From Okapia johnstoni (taxonomy: Eukaryota; Chordata; Mammalia; Artiodactyla; Giraffidae): a stretch of 64,000 nt of DNA. The stretch is taken from positions 96,435,628-96,499,627 of the forward strand of contig CM044309.1 of the NCBI GenBank assembly GCA_024291935.2, written 5' to 3'. The position numbers and the translations under genes were made by a program. Positions within the stretch are counted from its first letter, which is position 1. Each line of letters starts with the position of its first letter. The notes beneath the pieces are model-generated. The model saw only the letters and a list, made by a program, of their open reading frames with translations. It ran no database searches and had not been told where the DNA came from. Positions 13,801 through 28,800 of this stretch are shown here, in pieces.

Positions 13801-16800
13801 ATAGGCTTTCTGCATCAATCTTTGTCCACATTCTCAAATCAAGAAATTCTTGCTCCAACCACAGCAAACAGTAGGACTAAACCCAGAATTCACCGGTTCA
13901 GCGAACTCCAGTGAGAAGCTAGGATGCTCAGTTGTCGCCTAGATTTAGCCACCTCAGACTTAAGACCCAATGCCCCTAAGGTAATTAACTTTATCTAGTG
14001 ATAAAGGTTCTTCCCTGGTGTCTCAGTGGTAAAGAATCTGTTTGTGATGCAGGAGACGTGGGTTCGATCCCTGGGTCAGGAAGATCTCTTGGAGAAGGAA
14101 ATGGCAGCTCACTCTAGGATTCTTGCCTGGGAAATCTTATGGACAGAGGAGCCTGGTGGGCTACAGTTCATGGGGTTGCAAAGAGTTGGACATGACTGAA
14201 GTGACTTCGCACATATGCATGCAGTGATAAAGGTAATATGTTAGTAATCAAAAGCATCTATTCATAAAGAAATGCCAATTGAAATAATATTTTTTTCTTA
14301 CCATCTATGGCCAGAACCTCAGCTGTGATTGTCTTGTTAACTATGAAAGTGACGTCGCGATCAATGCTTTTGACAAATTTGATTTCAGCAGTTTTCGAAT
14401 CAATCATTAGCAAGCCACCATCGTTACGTCCCAAGACATATCTGTTTTGTAACAGAAAACAGTAAGTTTTTTCCCAAACATGGAATGTTGCCTAGTTAAT
14501 GAAAATGACTTATATTTAATGTATTTTCTTAAGACTCTGAAATATGCTTTTTAAAAAGCAGCAGAAAATTAACATATTAGCCTAGACAAGGAGTATTTCA
14601 TAAGCCTTAAGGATATGTTAGCCTGGTTTTTAAATTTTCTTCTCTGCTCAGTAAAATAACTGTGTCCTTGTTCTAATTTATACTATAGAGGCAACTTTTC
14701 ATGGTGCTTTACTATTTTAGGCACCATGCTTTGTTATGTACTGTTCTGTGTCTGACTACACCACGGTCTTCTGGTGAAACTCTACTCTTTTTTAAGGCTC
14801 AACTGAAAGTTTCCGTGAAACTTTTTCTTGATCTCACTAGACAGGCTCTCATTCTTCATTTCCACTTTCACTTATGTTTATGCTACCTTAGCTCATAGCA
14901 CATCTCTTCTTGAGTTACATAGGTCCTTGAGTTGGTTGCCATTGTATCTCTTTATATTCTTGGGATAGAGTAGTTTAGATATTACTTTTCAATAGTTTAT
15001 AAATTAAAACTAGTCAAGGTAAACAGCAAGGTCCTACTGTACAGCCCAGGGAATTATATTCAATATCCTGTGATAAACTGAAATGGAGAAGAATATGAAA
15101 AAGATTATATCTGTATAACTTAGTCACTTTACTGTACATCAGAAAGGAACACAACATTGTAAACCAACTATACTTCAATAAAATTAAAACAAACTTCATC
15201 AAGGAATAACAAAATATTAAAAAAATTATTCTCACCTGACAAATGAGGCAGCTTTGCCAGTGTCTTCATCAATGGCTTGATACGTTCCCAGGATGTAATT
15301 GATCAACTGTCTACTACTTACGCCTTTTGCGACAGTAAATGTCTTGGAAGAAGGACGGAATGTAATTCCTTCCCTCACATTTATTACTTCAACTATGAGT
15401 GGGGTTGACTGGACTCGATATTGAGAGATTACAGATTGGTGAAATTCAGCTTTGTTTTTGACGGCGATACCAAGTTGCATGCTTTGTACTTGTTCATAAT
15501 CTAGAGACTAGAGTAAAAATAAAAATAGAAGAAAACAGGTGTGACAAAAATATGATCAGGTAAGAGGACCAGAGAACTCTATGTTATGTGCAGTGAAAGA
15601 ATCCTTTATTTCTATGAATGAATCCTTTATTTCTATACAGCAAAACGGTTTCACAGATGATTGTAATGCTCTGATGAGGGTCCTTCAGAATTCTTCGCTT
15701 ATGAAACCTCAGTTTGGTGACTGGTACTTATGAAGCACAGTTATCTCTTTTAAGACTAACAAAACACCTTTACAGTTTCTTTAGGCTGTGTGATGCAGTG
15801 GCATGCCTGCTTAGTCACATCAGTCATGTCTGACTCTCTGCAATCCCAAGGACCACAGCCTGCCAGGCTCCTCTGTCCACGGGATTCTCCAGGCAAGAAT
15901 ACTGGAGTGGGTTGCCATTTCCTTCAACAGTGATAAAGTATGAAGTGAGTGAAGTGAAATTGCTCAGTCGTGTCTGACTCTTTGTGTCCCCATGGACTGT
16001 AGCCTACCAGGCTCCTCCATCCATGGGATTTTCCAGGTAAGAGTACTGGAGTGGGTTGCCATTTCCTTCTCCAGTGATGCAGTGGAAAGAATTCCAAATT
16101 TGTTGTTGTTGCTTGGTTTGAATCCTGGTTCTGCTACTTAATAGCTGTGTGACTCAGGGCACAATATTTAATATCTCTGATCCTCAACTCTTTACTTCTG
16201 AAAAAAAAAATACTCTTACCTCATCAGATTGTTGTAAGGACTGAACAAATTAGGACCCACAATACATTCCTGTAAATGGTAGCTACATCCAGTCACAGAA
16301 TAGTGAATTTTGTGCGGTGGATATAGTGGATTCATGTGCAGTAATATCTTTCCTGACTTTAAAAATTCAGGAACAGTAAATTATGTTACTAAGCTTGGTT
16401 GGCACATAGGCTTCTGTAAAGCAGTGAGAGGGTGGCCCACCAACTCCTCCTAGAGCCATTTTCATATGGTCTTGTGTGTTCACTATTTGTTTGACTCTCT
16501 TATTGAAGTGGCACAGGTCAAGGCCAGAGATATCCCAGGATAGCTTTTTTCATTCACTAGTAAATTTTCTAAGGGTGATGGGATAAGGAAATATTCATTT
16601 TGGTTACATTGGAGTATAACTGAAAATAAGGTATGAGATCTATATTTGAGTTTTGATTTGGCAGTGACTGGTTTTGTGGACTCAAGTGTTTCCTAGTGGA
16701 GAGGAAGAGAAAGATGCTCAAACTGGTCATTATGTAAGGGCTAAGTGACAAAAGAGAAGGTAGAGTCTCTGTGTGAAGGTGAGTGAAGACTTGTACTTGA

Positions 16801-19800
16801 GAAAAATCAGGAAAGGCTTCCTAGAGGTTTTCGTGGGAGCGTTTCAGGGTAAGGAGGAAGTCATTCAGGCAGAGTAAATGCCAGTTTTAACAGAAGGTGA
16901 TAGGGAGCTGGCTGCTGAGAGGCCTGGGGTACAACTCTGAGGGGATTGAAGGTCATCTCCAGGGCCAGCAGGTGGTCATCAACCCTGGCTGCATATTAGA
17001 GTCCCCTGAGGAGCTGCTCGGCCTTCCCTGAAGACAAACTGGACCAACTACTCCTGTGTTCCCACGGGCTACGAGAAGCTGCAGGAGATTCAAAGGGACA
17101 GTCTTAACTGAGGGCCATTTTCACAGCCAATGAGAATAAGGAAAGTTTTTAAGGGAGAGTAATTGGTTCAAACTGTGTTTCAGAAAAATGTGGTAGACGG
17201 ATAATGAAGGGGGGTAGACACAGGAGGTGGGGGTGGGGAAATCTACCAGAAGGGATGGCCAGCATCTCCAAGGGAGGGAGGCAAGGCCGGCCGTAGCACA
17301 GGCCATAGGAAGGAAGGCCAGGGCCAGACTATAAAGATAGTTTCTAGGGCAGAGCTTGATGTCTGGCTCCAGGTGGTGAGAAGATGCCGCAGTTGAAAGA
17401 TAAGGCCCAGGTTTCTAGTTTGGGAGACTGGGAGATACCAGTACAGAAGACTGGGAACATCTGGTCCCAGGTGTTCTTGGGAGTTTATAACAAAACCTTG
17501 CAACTGAGGAGGGCTGTAGCCCACTCTCTGAAAAGCAGAGTAATAGGAACTCTTATGGGGCTTCCAGAAATCCGGAATTGCAGCAGTCGCCCTGTTAAGG
17601 GCATATGGGTCTGTCATTCTGCCGGACTCATGGAATTAAAGAGAGAAGCTCATACAGTCCAATGTCCTATGCCAAGGAATGTCCTAAAACAGTGGTAATA
17701 TTTTTCTAGTCTATACAATATCCAGACAGAAATAGTTTTATGTTATTTCAGATGAAGGGTCTGTTGTAACCAAGCTTGTTAAATGGAAGTTTTACTCAAT
17801 TATTTATTTTGAAAACTTAGTTTATATATTCCCATTTTCTAGAAAAAGTTGCAGTTTTTCCCTTCTGAGGACTGTAGCTAATCCATTTAAAGTAAGTCAA
17901 CAAATTCACAAGCCACTATTCCATGTATTCTTGTCTGTTCCTGAGTTTAAGTCAGGAAATGTGTTTTACTTTCTTGTGCTTAAAACAGGCACACTGATAA
18001 ATGTATGTCTATTAGTGTGTTTGTGTTTCTGCAGAAAGTATGATAGTTTGGAAGGAAATAAATCAACGTGTGAAGAAAGGTCTCCTTAGGAAATGGGGCT
18101 GTATTTTCAAAATTCTCTCTACTTTTGTGTGTTTTTTATGTTTTCTATAGAGAAGTGGTATTATTATTTGTAAGTGAATAAAGTTTATGACAGTTTTGGC
18201 TAACATAAAGTAACGGTTTTTGTTAATACAGAATGTTTTTCCCACTGAAAGGAAATCAGACCTTACCTTAACTACTTGCAGGATACCTTCGTTAGTACTG
18301 GGGTCAGTTTGTATTTCAAACCAATTCCCTTCATTTCCAGAGGTAAAGAAGAACTCTGCAAGCCAATTATCAGTGAACTCTTCATCCAAATCTATTACTT
18401 GAAATCGAAGCAACTCAGAACTTAGAGTATTTTCTTTAATACGTGCTAAATACTGAAAAAAAAAAAAAAAAGCAGAATTTAAGTTTCAATGTCAGGTTTT
18501 GTCTAAAAGAATTATATTCATTCTGAATGGCATTAATCATTAATTCTCAAATTATGTATTGCCTCTTTGCTGGTTCCTGAGTTCTTATCTTTTACAATAG
18601 CTTATTTTAAAAGAAAAGTGCAGAGAATGTAACTAAAAGCCAGCAAGTCAGCAAATCCTGAATTCTGGTGGTAAAGTATAATATAATATGTATAGATTTT
18701 TATTTTATAATCATGTTTTAAATAATTATCTTTCAAGGAATGAAAGGCACACCTGTGATTCTCTGAATGTTGGGAAATTATCATTGACATCTTTCACTTT
18801 AATGCTACATTCACACTGAGCTGATAGTCCTTCTCCATCTTTGTCTGCACCACTCACAACCAGACGATAGCTGCTAACTTGCTAAATTTGGAGAAAAAAA
18901 TAAAGAAAAATGATTAATCTCTAGTGTCAGGGATACGGATGACACCTACTTGGTTCCTATGGTAAGGAAGTGAAAATATTTAAATTCATGGTTCATTCTC
19001 TAGAAGGATCACATGCACTTTCATTGTCCACCATAGACGAGGCATGTGGGGCACATGCCCCACATAGGGGGAGGTCTTTACGGGGCTGATACAAGTTTTC
19101 TCTTTTGTGAACTTAGGGCAGGAAAGTGCACTAAGAGCAAAAATGGACAATGAGGATGGTGCTGTGTTTATCTGAGGGAAGCTCATTTACAGAGCTTCCT
19201 TGCTGGTCTGTTCAGAAAATCATTTGTGTAAAATTAATACAGACAGAGTCTGATGGGGTGTGTGTGTTGTTCGAGATATGTTGGTAGGACAATGGAGAAG
19301 AGAGAATAAGGGGATTCTTTTTTCTTTTCCCCTTGTGGCCACTCCATGTGGCTTGTGGGACCTTAGTTTCCTAACCAAGGATTGAATCCGGGTTGCTCAG
19401 CAGAAAGAGCGTGAAGCCCTACCACTGGACCATCAGGTAATTCCTGGGGATTCTCTAGTGTTCTAGAAACAGGCGTAAAATGGAAAGAAGTCAGGAGAAA
19501 AAGCACAGCATCAGAGAAGGCTTTATTCCAGATACAAATTTTTCCCTAGGAAATTTCCTTTTCCTCCATCACGTGAGCGATTAGCCCCAGTTCAGTCTCT
19601 GTCCATGGATACAATGCCTTCTCTTATTCCCTCAGTTTAACTTCCATGGATATGGGATACTCATTTGTTGAGGTACAATAGATTGTGCAGGTCTCAGACA
19701 CACAGCCCACCCCAGCAAAATCACAGTAGGATGCGAGGAGCTTCCCTCAGTTGGGTCAGCTGAATCCAGGGAGGCTCTCTTCCTTCCCTCTTTCATTAGG

Positions 19801-22800
19801 TAGAAGGGAGTCCCCTCTCTTTGGTTTCTCACAACTGAATCCTGAGTTATTGAATGCTCCCAAGTGCCTTGCTTTACCTCTCGATCAAGTGAATTGGTCA
19901 AAGTGTGGACTTCCCCTGTGTGTCTGCTTAGGAGGAACATGGGTGTGCCTGCAGGTTCCTGAGAGATGATTTTGAAGGCAATTTTAGAGTTCAAGTGGTT
20001 CGGTTCATCTGCATCTGTGGCATTTAGGATCATCACCAGTGAGTCTAGGAGTACAGAAGTTCATTAAAGACTATGTAAAGATTGACATTATATTTGCATT
20101 AAATATTCAACACAATTTCAAATTGATCTTTGTCTTTTAAGATCTTAAAACTATCTGTATGGCAAAAAACTACATGTCACGTGCAATATCTCTTACTCAG
20201 TCACGTGACTGAGTCAGGTGACTCGTGCTGCCTTCCATAAAAATCCTCCACTTCTCACTAAGCCTTGGTTGGATGTGTTGAGGTTGAGACTGTTTTCTCT
20301 TCATTTTTTTCCCCTTGCTGAATGGCGTTATGATTCTCCATTTCCTCCCAATTATCCATGTAAGGAGTGTGTCTCTGTCTCTTAATAATCTAAGAAAACC
20401 CAGCTGATGCATCTGGGTTGTCTAAAGCCACCTCTTCAGCTTTGTGACTAGAATAAGCTTTGACTTGATAACACAACCACAACCTAGAAGTACAATGGCA
20501 GTGGATAAGTAGCTCAATCACAAATATTAGCAAGGAAGACCCAGACTGTCTTCATGAATTTTTCTACAAAACTTCTGATGAAACTAAGAGAATAAATTAG
20601 CTTGTAAAAATGATGTACTATAATGATGCTTGTATGTGAAAGTTAAACAAAAAAAATTAAAAGTGGTAGTTACTGCAGAAGACTTACTTGCAGCACTATT
20701 TTCTTCAATTTCACCCTGGAATATGCTTTGTGAAAATACTGGAGCGTTGTCGTTTATATCTAAAATTTTGACCGTTAGTATAAGTGGTTTTTCTACCTCT
20801 TGTCCTAGGGTGTTGAGAGCACGACACGTAATCTAGAAAAGGAGAGGACATGTTGATGAACGTTCTACAACATCAGTTTGCTTGTTCTTAAAACTTGTCG
20901 AGATAAGGCCTCTCCTAGCATATATAGTACTTTTGTGCAGAGAGGAAAAATATTTTTCCCTAAGAGGAGACAAAGTAAGAAAGTGTCTACTTTGGGTAGA
21001 CTAGTTGGCCAAGTTGCCCCTTCTTGTGGGCTGGTACTGTGTTTCCTGGTAGCCTGAAGGTCTTGGCCAGAAGCATGCTGGAGTTCTGTGTTCATACACC
21101 CTCCTGGGTTGCTCCTTCAGGAGCACAACCTTCAGAGGCTCTTTGTTTTATTTTTTTACTTTTACACTGCACATTGCAGCCTGTGGAATGTTAGTTTCCG
21201 AACCAGGGATTGAACCTGTGGCCCCTGCAGTGGAAGCCCAGAGTCCTGACCACTGGATCACCAGGGACATCCCAGGAAGGCTCTTTGTTATTTGATGGTG
21301 GATAGGTTCATGCACTGATATCCTTCTAGATTAACCTTCTAAAGTCACTGCCGCAAGGGAAACGGTGGCTGATATCGAGGACACACACTTACCTGGAAGC
21401 TTGGGGTTACTTCTCGATCAACTATGGCTGTTATGTTAATTTCTCCAGTGTTTTTGTCAATGACAAAGATTCCATAAGGGGGCTGATCAATTCCTATTCC
21501 AGAGATGTGGTAGGTAATTTTCTGGGTCGCTTCGAAGTCTGAAGTAATCTGCAGCCCAAAATACCCAAAATTTTAAGGTGATCATCACTCAGGCCTCTTC
21601 CTTCCCCGCTGTCCTCCACACTCTCAAGTTATCTGTTCACTTTATTCATGCTTTCTGACACTGTGTTGTTTATTTTTTGCCTTGATAGCTGCTAGGAATA
21701 TGAAATAAATTCAAATTGTTTCCTCTGTTGGCCAGTATGGACCAATGTGCATTAACCTTTCCAGCTTTAGAATATTTGCCCAGATTGTGGTCACCATGGT
21801 GATGTTAAAAGGTTGAGAGAAAGTCAAGGACACCTAATATTGACAAGGCTGCTACTGAATGCCTCCTTGCTTAGCAGATAACACTAAAAAAAAAAGACAT
21901 TTAGTTATAAATAGGAGGAGCTGGAGAAAAAAATGGAAAGGGATAATATACTAAGTGTTAAAAATATTAGAATGAATTGCTTTTATTAATCTTTAAATTT
22001 TTAATAGGGAAAATTTCAAATATATTATAAAGTTAGAAGGTATAATGAACCTGATATATCTCATCACCCAGCTTCAGCAGTTCTGAATGCATGGCCAATC
22101 CAGTGTTGACTCTCAACCATCTTTAACTGTCTTATTGCTGTATTTTGGTTTACTATGATTTCAAAACCACTTTTTTGTTTTTATCTAGGAATAGAAGGCA
22201 ATGGCACCCCACTCCAGCACTCTTGCCTGGAAAATCCCATGGACAGAGGAGCCTGGTAGGCTACAGTCCATGGGGTCGCTAAGAGTTGGACACGACTGAG
22301 CGACTTCACTTTCACTTTTCTCTTTCATGCACTGGAGAAGGAAGTGGCAACCCACTCCAGTGTTCTTGCCTGGAGAATCCCAGGGACGGCGGAACCTGGT
22401 GGGCTGCCGTCTGTGGGGGTCGCACAGAGTCGGACACAACTGAAGCGACTTAGCAGCAGCAGCAGCAGGAATAGAGTTGCTTTGATTTAAGAGTGTGGTT
22501 GTTTGCATTGAGGAAGCTGTCAGGATGTTGTTGTGAACGTCTGTGGCTGTCAATACACACTCAGCTCAGCTGTCACGGAGCAACACTGGGGGCTTATTGA
22601 TACAAGTGTGTGGAGAAGTCACTATGGCTGGGAGACATTTAAGCTTTAAATAGGAAGAGTTTGTGAGGACTTCTTGAGAGTGTTCAGTCTGGGCAAGGCA
22701 ACTCTTAGCTGATCTAAATGCCTCTCTGAAGATCTTGGGGCATTAGCTCCTGCCTGGGCAAGGCATCTTTTGCCTGGCAGTAGTGAAAACTGTAATCTTG

Positions 22801-25800
22801 TTTGCTACTACCTCTGTTCCCTAGCAACGTGCTCTAGTGATAAGGGACTTTTTGCTTTTGCACTGACAGCCAGACATCTGCTTGTGATTGACTAAACTGA
22901 CTCTTGTGAGAACCAGCTGGTAGAAAGATCCACCTCAACTTAATCTGGACTCTATTCCTTTAACGTCTCTTGCCTGGAACAATAGTGTGATTAATCTACA
23001 CTTGATTAGGAGTATGGTATTTTTTGGTTTATTGAGAGACATTATCCTATATGTTTTCAGCTTGTGAAATTGTTATAACTCCTGCAGTGAACCCGTGTTA
23101 AATAAATTATTGGTAAAGACAGTCACATTCTCTGAGGATAATTTGCTGCCCCAAACAAAGCACTTGTCCGTATACATTTTTCTATTCATTTGCTAGAATC
23201 TGAATCCCCAAAGGCGTATCTATTGAAATCGCTCTTAATTATTTTTAATTACTCTGGAAGCTGTAACTCCTTCATCTTTCTCTTTTAAATTAATATTATT
23301 AATACTATTATTGTTGTGTTTTTTGTGTTGTTGAAAATACCAGGTTATTTGTTCTATGGACTCCTCAATCTGTATTTTGCTAATTGGAATTTCCGCATTA
23401 TTCTAATTTACATCTAGTACATTTATTCTCAAAACTCACATTGCTTCTGCTGGTAAGACTTACTTTGGCAATTGGATTTCTGTTCGAGTTGTCTTCTCCT
23501 TCTCTGCAGGGTCTTGCGAATTTCACCCACTCACGTTTGTATCTCCTTTTGCCTTGTTGTATTGCTGTCTCATATTCTTCGTATTGTCCTTTTGTCTTAT
23601 TCAAAAAGGGATTACATTTTATTATGCACAGTTTTGGAAATTTTTGCTTTGAGTATTAATTACAGACACCTAGGTTGAGGAGTCTCCTATGTTTCAAGAT
23701 ATTTAAGATGGTTAAATACCCAATTTTCTCTCCCTTACACTATCATACAAAGAAGAAACAGTAAATTACTAAAACAGCCACAGAGCTATATGATTTTTAA
23801 TATTAACATTTAATCATATTTTATATTTCCTATACATATTCCACAACATCTAACTGTTCTGGGCACATAATACTGGTTTAATGAAAACCTGTTGATATTT
23901 TTAAGATAAGACGAAAGAATGCATGAGGTAAATTACAATAATGACATCGATTCATGCTAGTATTTAAGTATTACTAGATTAGTTGTTAGAATTGTATTTT
24001 CACAATTAAATTATTTAGTAATTTAAAATATTAAATACATATTTATTTTTCCCGAGTACAATTTTTTAACTAAACTACTGTTTTAATTGCAAAAAACTTT
24101 TTCATACTTTACCTGTATTCTCAATTCTCCATGAACCAAAAGAACCACCTGTAGACATTTAAATAAAGTCAAATTAAACATGAATTCTTCAAATAAGTAA
24201 TTACATAAGATAATAATTCTGATTTTTACATTCTGCTGTTTATATTGTAATTGTTTCTGTTTCAAGAGGGGGGGAACACAGGTTTACCTATGGCTGACTC
24301 ATGTTGATGTATGGCAGAAACTAGCACAACATTGTAAAGCAATTATCCTCCAATTAAAAATAATAAAAATAGGAAAGAAGTAGATTTGGAGAAGCAGTAT
24401 TCAAAGAGGAAAAAAGAAAATAGTCTTCATGTAAACAGTTCCTTCAGTTCTGTAATCTGATTATAGAATTTTAATGATGTTCAGGAGAATCTATTGGACT
24501 TTTCAAAATTCTAACAGTTGTCGCAACAACCAGACATTTCCTACCTTGCTGCTCTATAAACATTTACCAGGAGCTATGGAAGCTATTGTTTTGGGCAACA
24601 ATGGTGAGCATCATTATAATAAGCTTCAGAAAGTACCACAGGAGATTATTAAAAGCGATGACATACTCTACTGACTTGGCAATGCTGTTTTCATTAGTTG
24701 CAATTCCAGGGTAAGGCATTTTCTCCGTCATATAAGAGTTGAGAGAATGGAAAGCACCTAGTCTAATTTAGAGAATGAAATGTAAAAGATGGGGATGTGC
24801 TATTCCAATCACAAGTACTGTTTGCTATGGAATGTGGATTTGTGCATCTCTGCTCTACTAGTTCAACTTAAATTTGAGCTTAATTTTCCTACTGATCTAA
24901 AAGAAATAAAATAAGATGAAGCCAGGCCAGGCTAGTCTTCACCTTCTCAAGAGTATACAGGACCTTCATCTGTGTCATTTTCAGTGTTGTTTTCTACCTG
25001 GAATGCATTCTTCTTACCTTCACACACTTGAATACTGTTTTACCCATCCTTGAAGATCATTTTAAGTTCCAACAGTCTCCATGAAACTGTCCTTACTGAT
25101 GTCTCCTTTTCTAAGTTTGCAAAACACATATTCTGTACTGTGCAATTTAGCTCATAAGGGTTTACCATGATTTATTATTTCTTATGGTTTTATGTACATT
25201 ATATGGTGTTGAGCCAAGAGAATTGCAAACTTTCCAAATCACTGCTTCTATATTATTATTATTGTTCTTGCAATCCTTACAATACTGATCCCTTAGCAGA
25301 TGTTTAAAAACTGTTTTCTGACTCACTGATTAACTGATTTGAAGACAATCTGGAAGGGAAAAGATTATTAAAAATAAATCAGGACAAAAGAAATTGTTTT
25401 ATGTGTCAGATGCTATTCATAGAGCTTTATGTTTACTATCTCACTTAACACAGCAGCCATCTGAAGGATACTGTAATCCCTCTTTCAGGGATGAAGAAAA
25501 GGAGAATACTCATGAGAAAATGAGTACTTTGCCCCAACTAACAGCCCTCGGATTTGAATCTCTGCAGCTTGACTCTAAAGTATGCACATTACCACTGTGC
25601 TAGATTCTTAAGTCAGTGTAGATAAATAGAAAATAAAAACGAGTCATAGAAAAAAAGTTATGTGAGAGTCAATTTAGATTTCTTCCTGGCAAAGGCTGCA
25701 GTTATTCCTGAAACAATGTAGATTTATTACGTGTCTTATTTTGGAAGGCTATAATAAAAAGGCGAGTCCCAGTCTGAACCAAAGGAAAAATGATATCAGA

Positions 25801-28800
25801 CATTGGATGCCAGGACCCTTCCATTCTAAAAATTTCAGTAAAATCTTTATTTCAAAGAATGTTTGTTAAAATTGTCATGAAAAAGAACCATGACTTGTGG
25901 TTATAACAGGTCTGAAAATGATTTTACAGCATTGCTGCTCTTTTTTAAACAGTATCATGAGTTACTCGGGGGTAAAGAATCCTCCTGCTAATGCAGGAGA
26001 CATAAGAGATGCAGGTTCGAACCCTGGGTTAGGAAGATCCCCTGAAGAAGAAATTGGCAACTCACTTCAATATCCTTGCCTGGAAAATTCCATGGACAGA
26101 GGAGCCCAGTGGGCTGCAGTTCATGGAGTCGCAGAGAGTCAGACATGACTGAGTACATATGCACACATGCATTACGTGAGAGAAAAGACCAGGGCAACGC
26201 AGTCATTGTTCACCTTTCTCAGTTCCTAAGAACAACTCAGCCACACGTGAGGGGAGGGATGGACCAGGTATGATCCCTTTTACGGGAAAACTGGAGTCAT
26301 CCCGAAAATATGATTCATGTTTGCACTAGCCCTGTGGAGAATGATTCTTCTAATAGACATTAAGACAAGATTTCTGTTTTCCTGGGAAGTGAAGGAAGGG
26401 ACAAACCCTCAACTATGGAAAATGAGCATTGTAGACAGGTGTTTCTTACTTGTTCAGTCATTTCTTTAGCTCGGAGCCCTTAAAGAAGTTGCTCAGCCAA
26501 ACCTTTACTCTTTCCCATCCTCTCTTTCAAAGTCAGACCGCCAGGAATGTTTTCCGATTTTAGGGAATATTGTGAAAATATAATCTTTGTTGTGTTTTTA
26601 GGAATATGGGAACAGTTACTAAGAACACTTTTGAATAATGCAGTGTTTTTTAAATATGTATTTAGACAAATAGTCATAGCTTTACATTATTCCCAAGTGT
26701 TTTTAAAATAACTTTACTATTTGAGTTAATTAGTACTTACATGCAGCTGCTTAGTTGTTTTAGTTACTTTGTTCGTGTAATTATTTTGAATATCTAATAA
26801 ATATTTCAGTAGTTTCTTGACAATGTAAATCAATCAAGTTGTCTTTTTTGTGGCCTAGAGTCTAGAAAATAGCATTGTGGAGAAAACACTCTGTATCTTG
26901 TGAATTTATTTTTCTTTCTTCCCCGTGTTTCCTGGTTATGGTTTTATAATTTTGACTGTATGATTTATAAAGCAGCAATATGGTCTAAATGCCTTGGTAT
27001 ACATAAGAGTTAGAAATGTTTTATTAAGAGCAAATAATATTTTTAAGTTAATTAAAAGCATGTGACATAAAGTGGCTTGATAGTCACGTGCCCTATTTGC
27101 TAACTAACATGTATATAGTTATATCATTAAGATTTCTATTGCATATGGTAGGTTTGTAACAAATATATTTTGAGGACGTGGGTGACTGGATTTTTTAAAA
27201 TCTTATATAATGACAATTGCTTTTTACTGAATTTGGCTAAGGTTTTGTTTAGAGTAATCTGAAACTTCAGCGTGGGGAAGGAAGGTCAGACTGTTAGAGT
27301 ATGCATTGGATTCAGGAAGCTAGTCCTAGCCAGCATAAGGCATGGCCATTTTTCTCTGCATGAGATAAGATCACACCCACTCCTCTCTGGGAAATTTGCA
27401 GAATGAGCTGGGTAGTTCAAAGGAATCATTACAAATTTTAAACTTGATTTTTAAAATTAATAATTATTTTTGAAAAGTTCATGAAATATATGTATGTATA
27501 TAGGTTGGTGATACTATTTTTATAATTGGTTAGATGCAAGATTATGTGTCAGATTAAAGAGGTCAATTGATATGTATCAACTTTTTGAAATTAAAATTAA
27601 AAAAATCCAGAAGTATTTTAATAAGCTTTGTGTTTATCAAGGAAAATTTCTTAATTGAATGAAAACGATTTACGTTTAATTACTTAAGAAGTATTTAATT
27701 TAGGACAGTTCAACGCCTTAATAACTGATGTTTAGAGTAAATTCAATTTAGAAAATTAAGCCCTTTTTCAGGGGCTCATTTTAAGTACTGTGTAAGACAG
27801 TTTCTTCCCAGGTGGTTCAGCGTAAAGAATCTGCCAGCCAATGCAGGAGACGTTAGAGATGCGGGTTCAAACCCTGGGTTGGGAAGATCCTCTGGAGAAG
27901 GAAATGGCAACCCACTCCAATATTCTTGCCTGGGAAATCCCATGGACAGAGGAGCCTCATGGGCCATAGTCCATAGGGTCGCAAAGAGTCGGACACAACC
28001 TAGTCACTAAACAACAAGAACTAAGGTGCAGTTAAGTGTAGAAATACAAAACTCGACATTGGATCCTGAATCCCTCAATTAAAATTCTAGTCTCATCATG
28101 CACTAGCTGAAAAACTTGGGAACATTATTTAATTTTTCAGTTTCCTCATCTATAAAATAGGTACAATAATTCTACTAACTTTATGGGTTTGTTGTGAGGA
28201 TTAAATGAATTAACAGGTCTGAAACACATACATGAGCCCTAGCCTACAGTAACTGCTTAATAAGTGTTAATTACCTCTGTCTGGACTTTAAAAAAATGTA
28301 AAAGAGCCACTGTGGTATGACCTTTTATTATTATTACTCATGTCAAGGCACACAGAACTCTTTCTTGAGCCTCAGAAAGAGATAAGAACCCGTGTTCCAC
28401 TGTCCAATTGTGTGATTTGCTCCCTGTGCAACTCCAGGGGACATTGTTCACATTGTAGTTGATGTGAATGTACCTCCTGGCATTGTGCAGTGTACAGCCT
28501 GGTCAACTGTGCAGTGGTCATACAAGAAAAATGTGCACGTTACATGGATTCAATTATTCATAGTAAAATTATGGATAGTAACCAGTTGCCTGTGTAATTC
28601 TTGTAATGAACTTCACAAAGCAAACCCTCTCCTTAGGCTATCAGATTGACTCTTAACTGGAAAGGAAGAGCCAAAGGCTAAGAGGTTTATGAGAAGCATC
28701 ATGGACACCAAGTCTTCTAGTTCTAAATTAAAACCGGTTTTGAGTATTAAGCAACTGGAAGTGGTAATTGATGGAAGTAAATAATTACATCTTTCCTAAG

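Noticed and set aside
17243..17698. Overlapping frames of about 100-124 codons on both strands in DSG3 intron 8
   Set aside because: GC-richer old repeat-like sequence. No cadherin or other family resemblance, and DSG3 is complete without it.
25960..26172. Possible tRNA genes inside SINE heads
   Set aside because: Bov-tA and CHR heads derive from tRNA and keep B-box-like GGTTCGAAC, but they lack a complete cloverleaf and recur dozens of times as SINEs.
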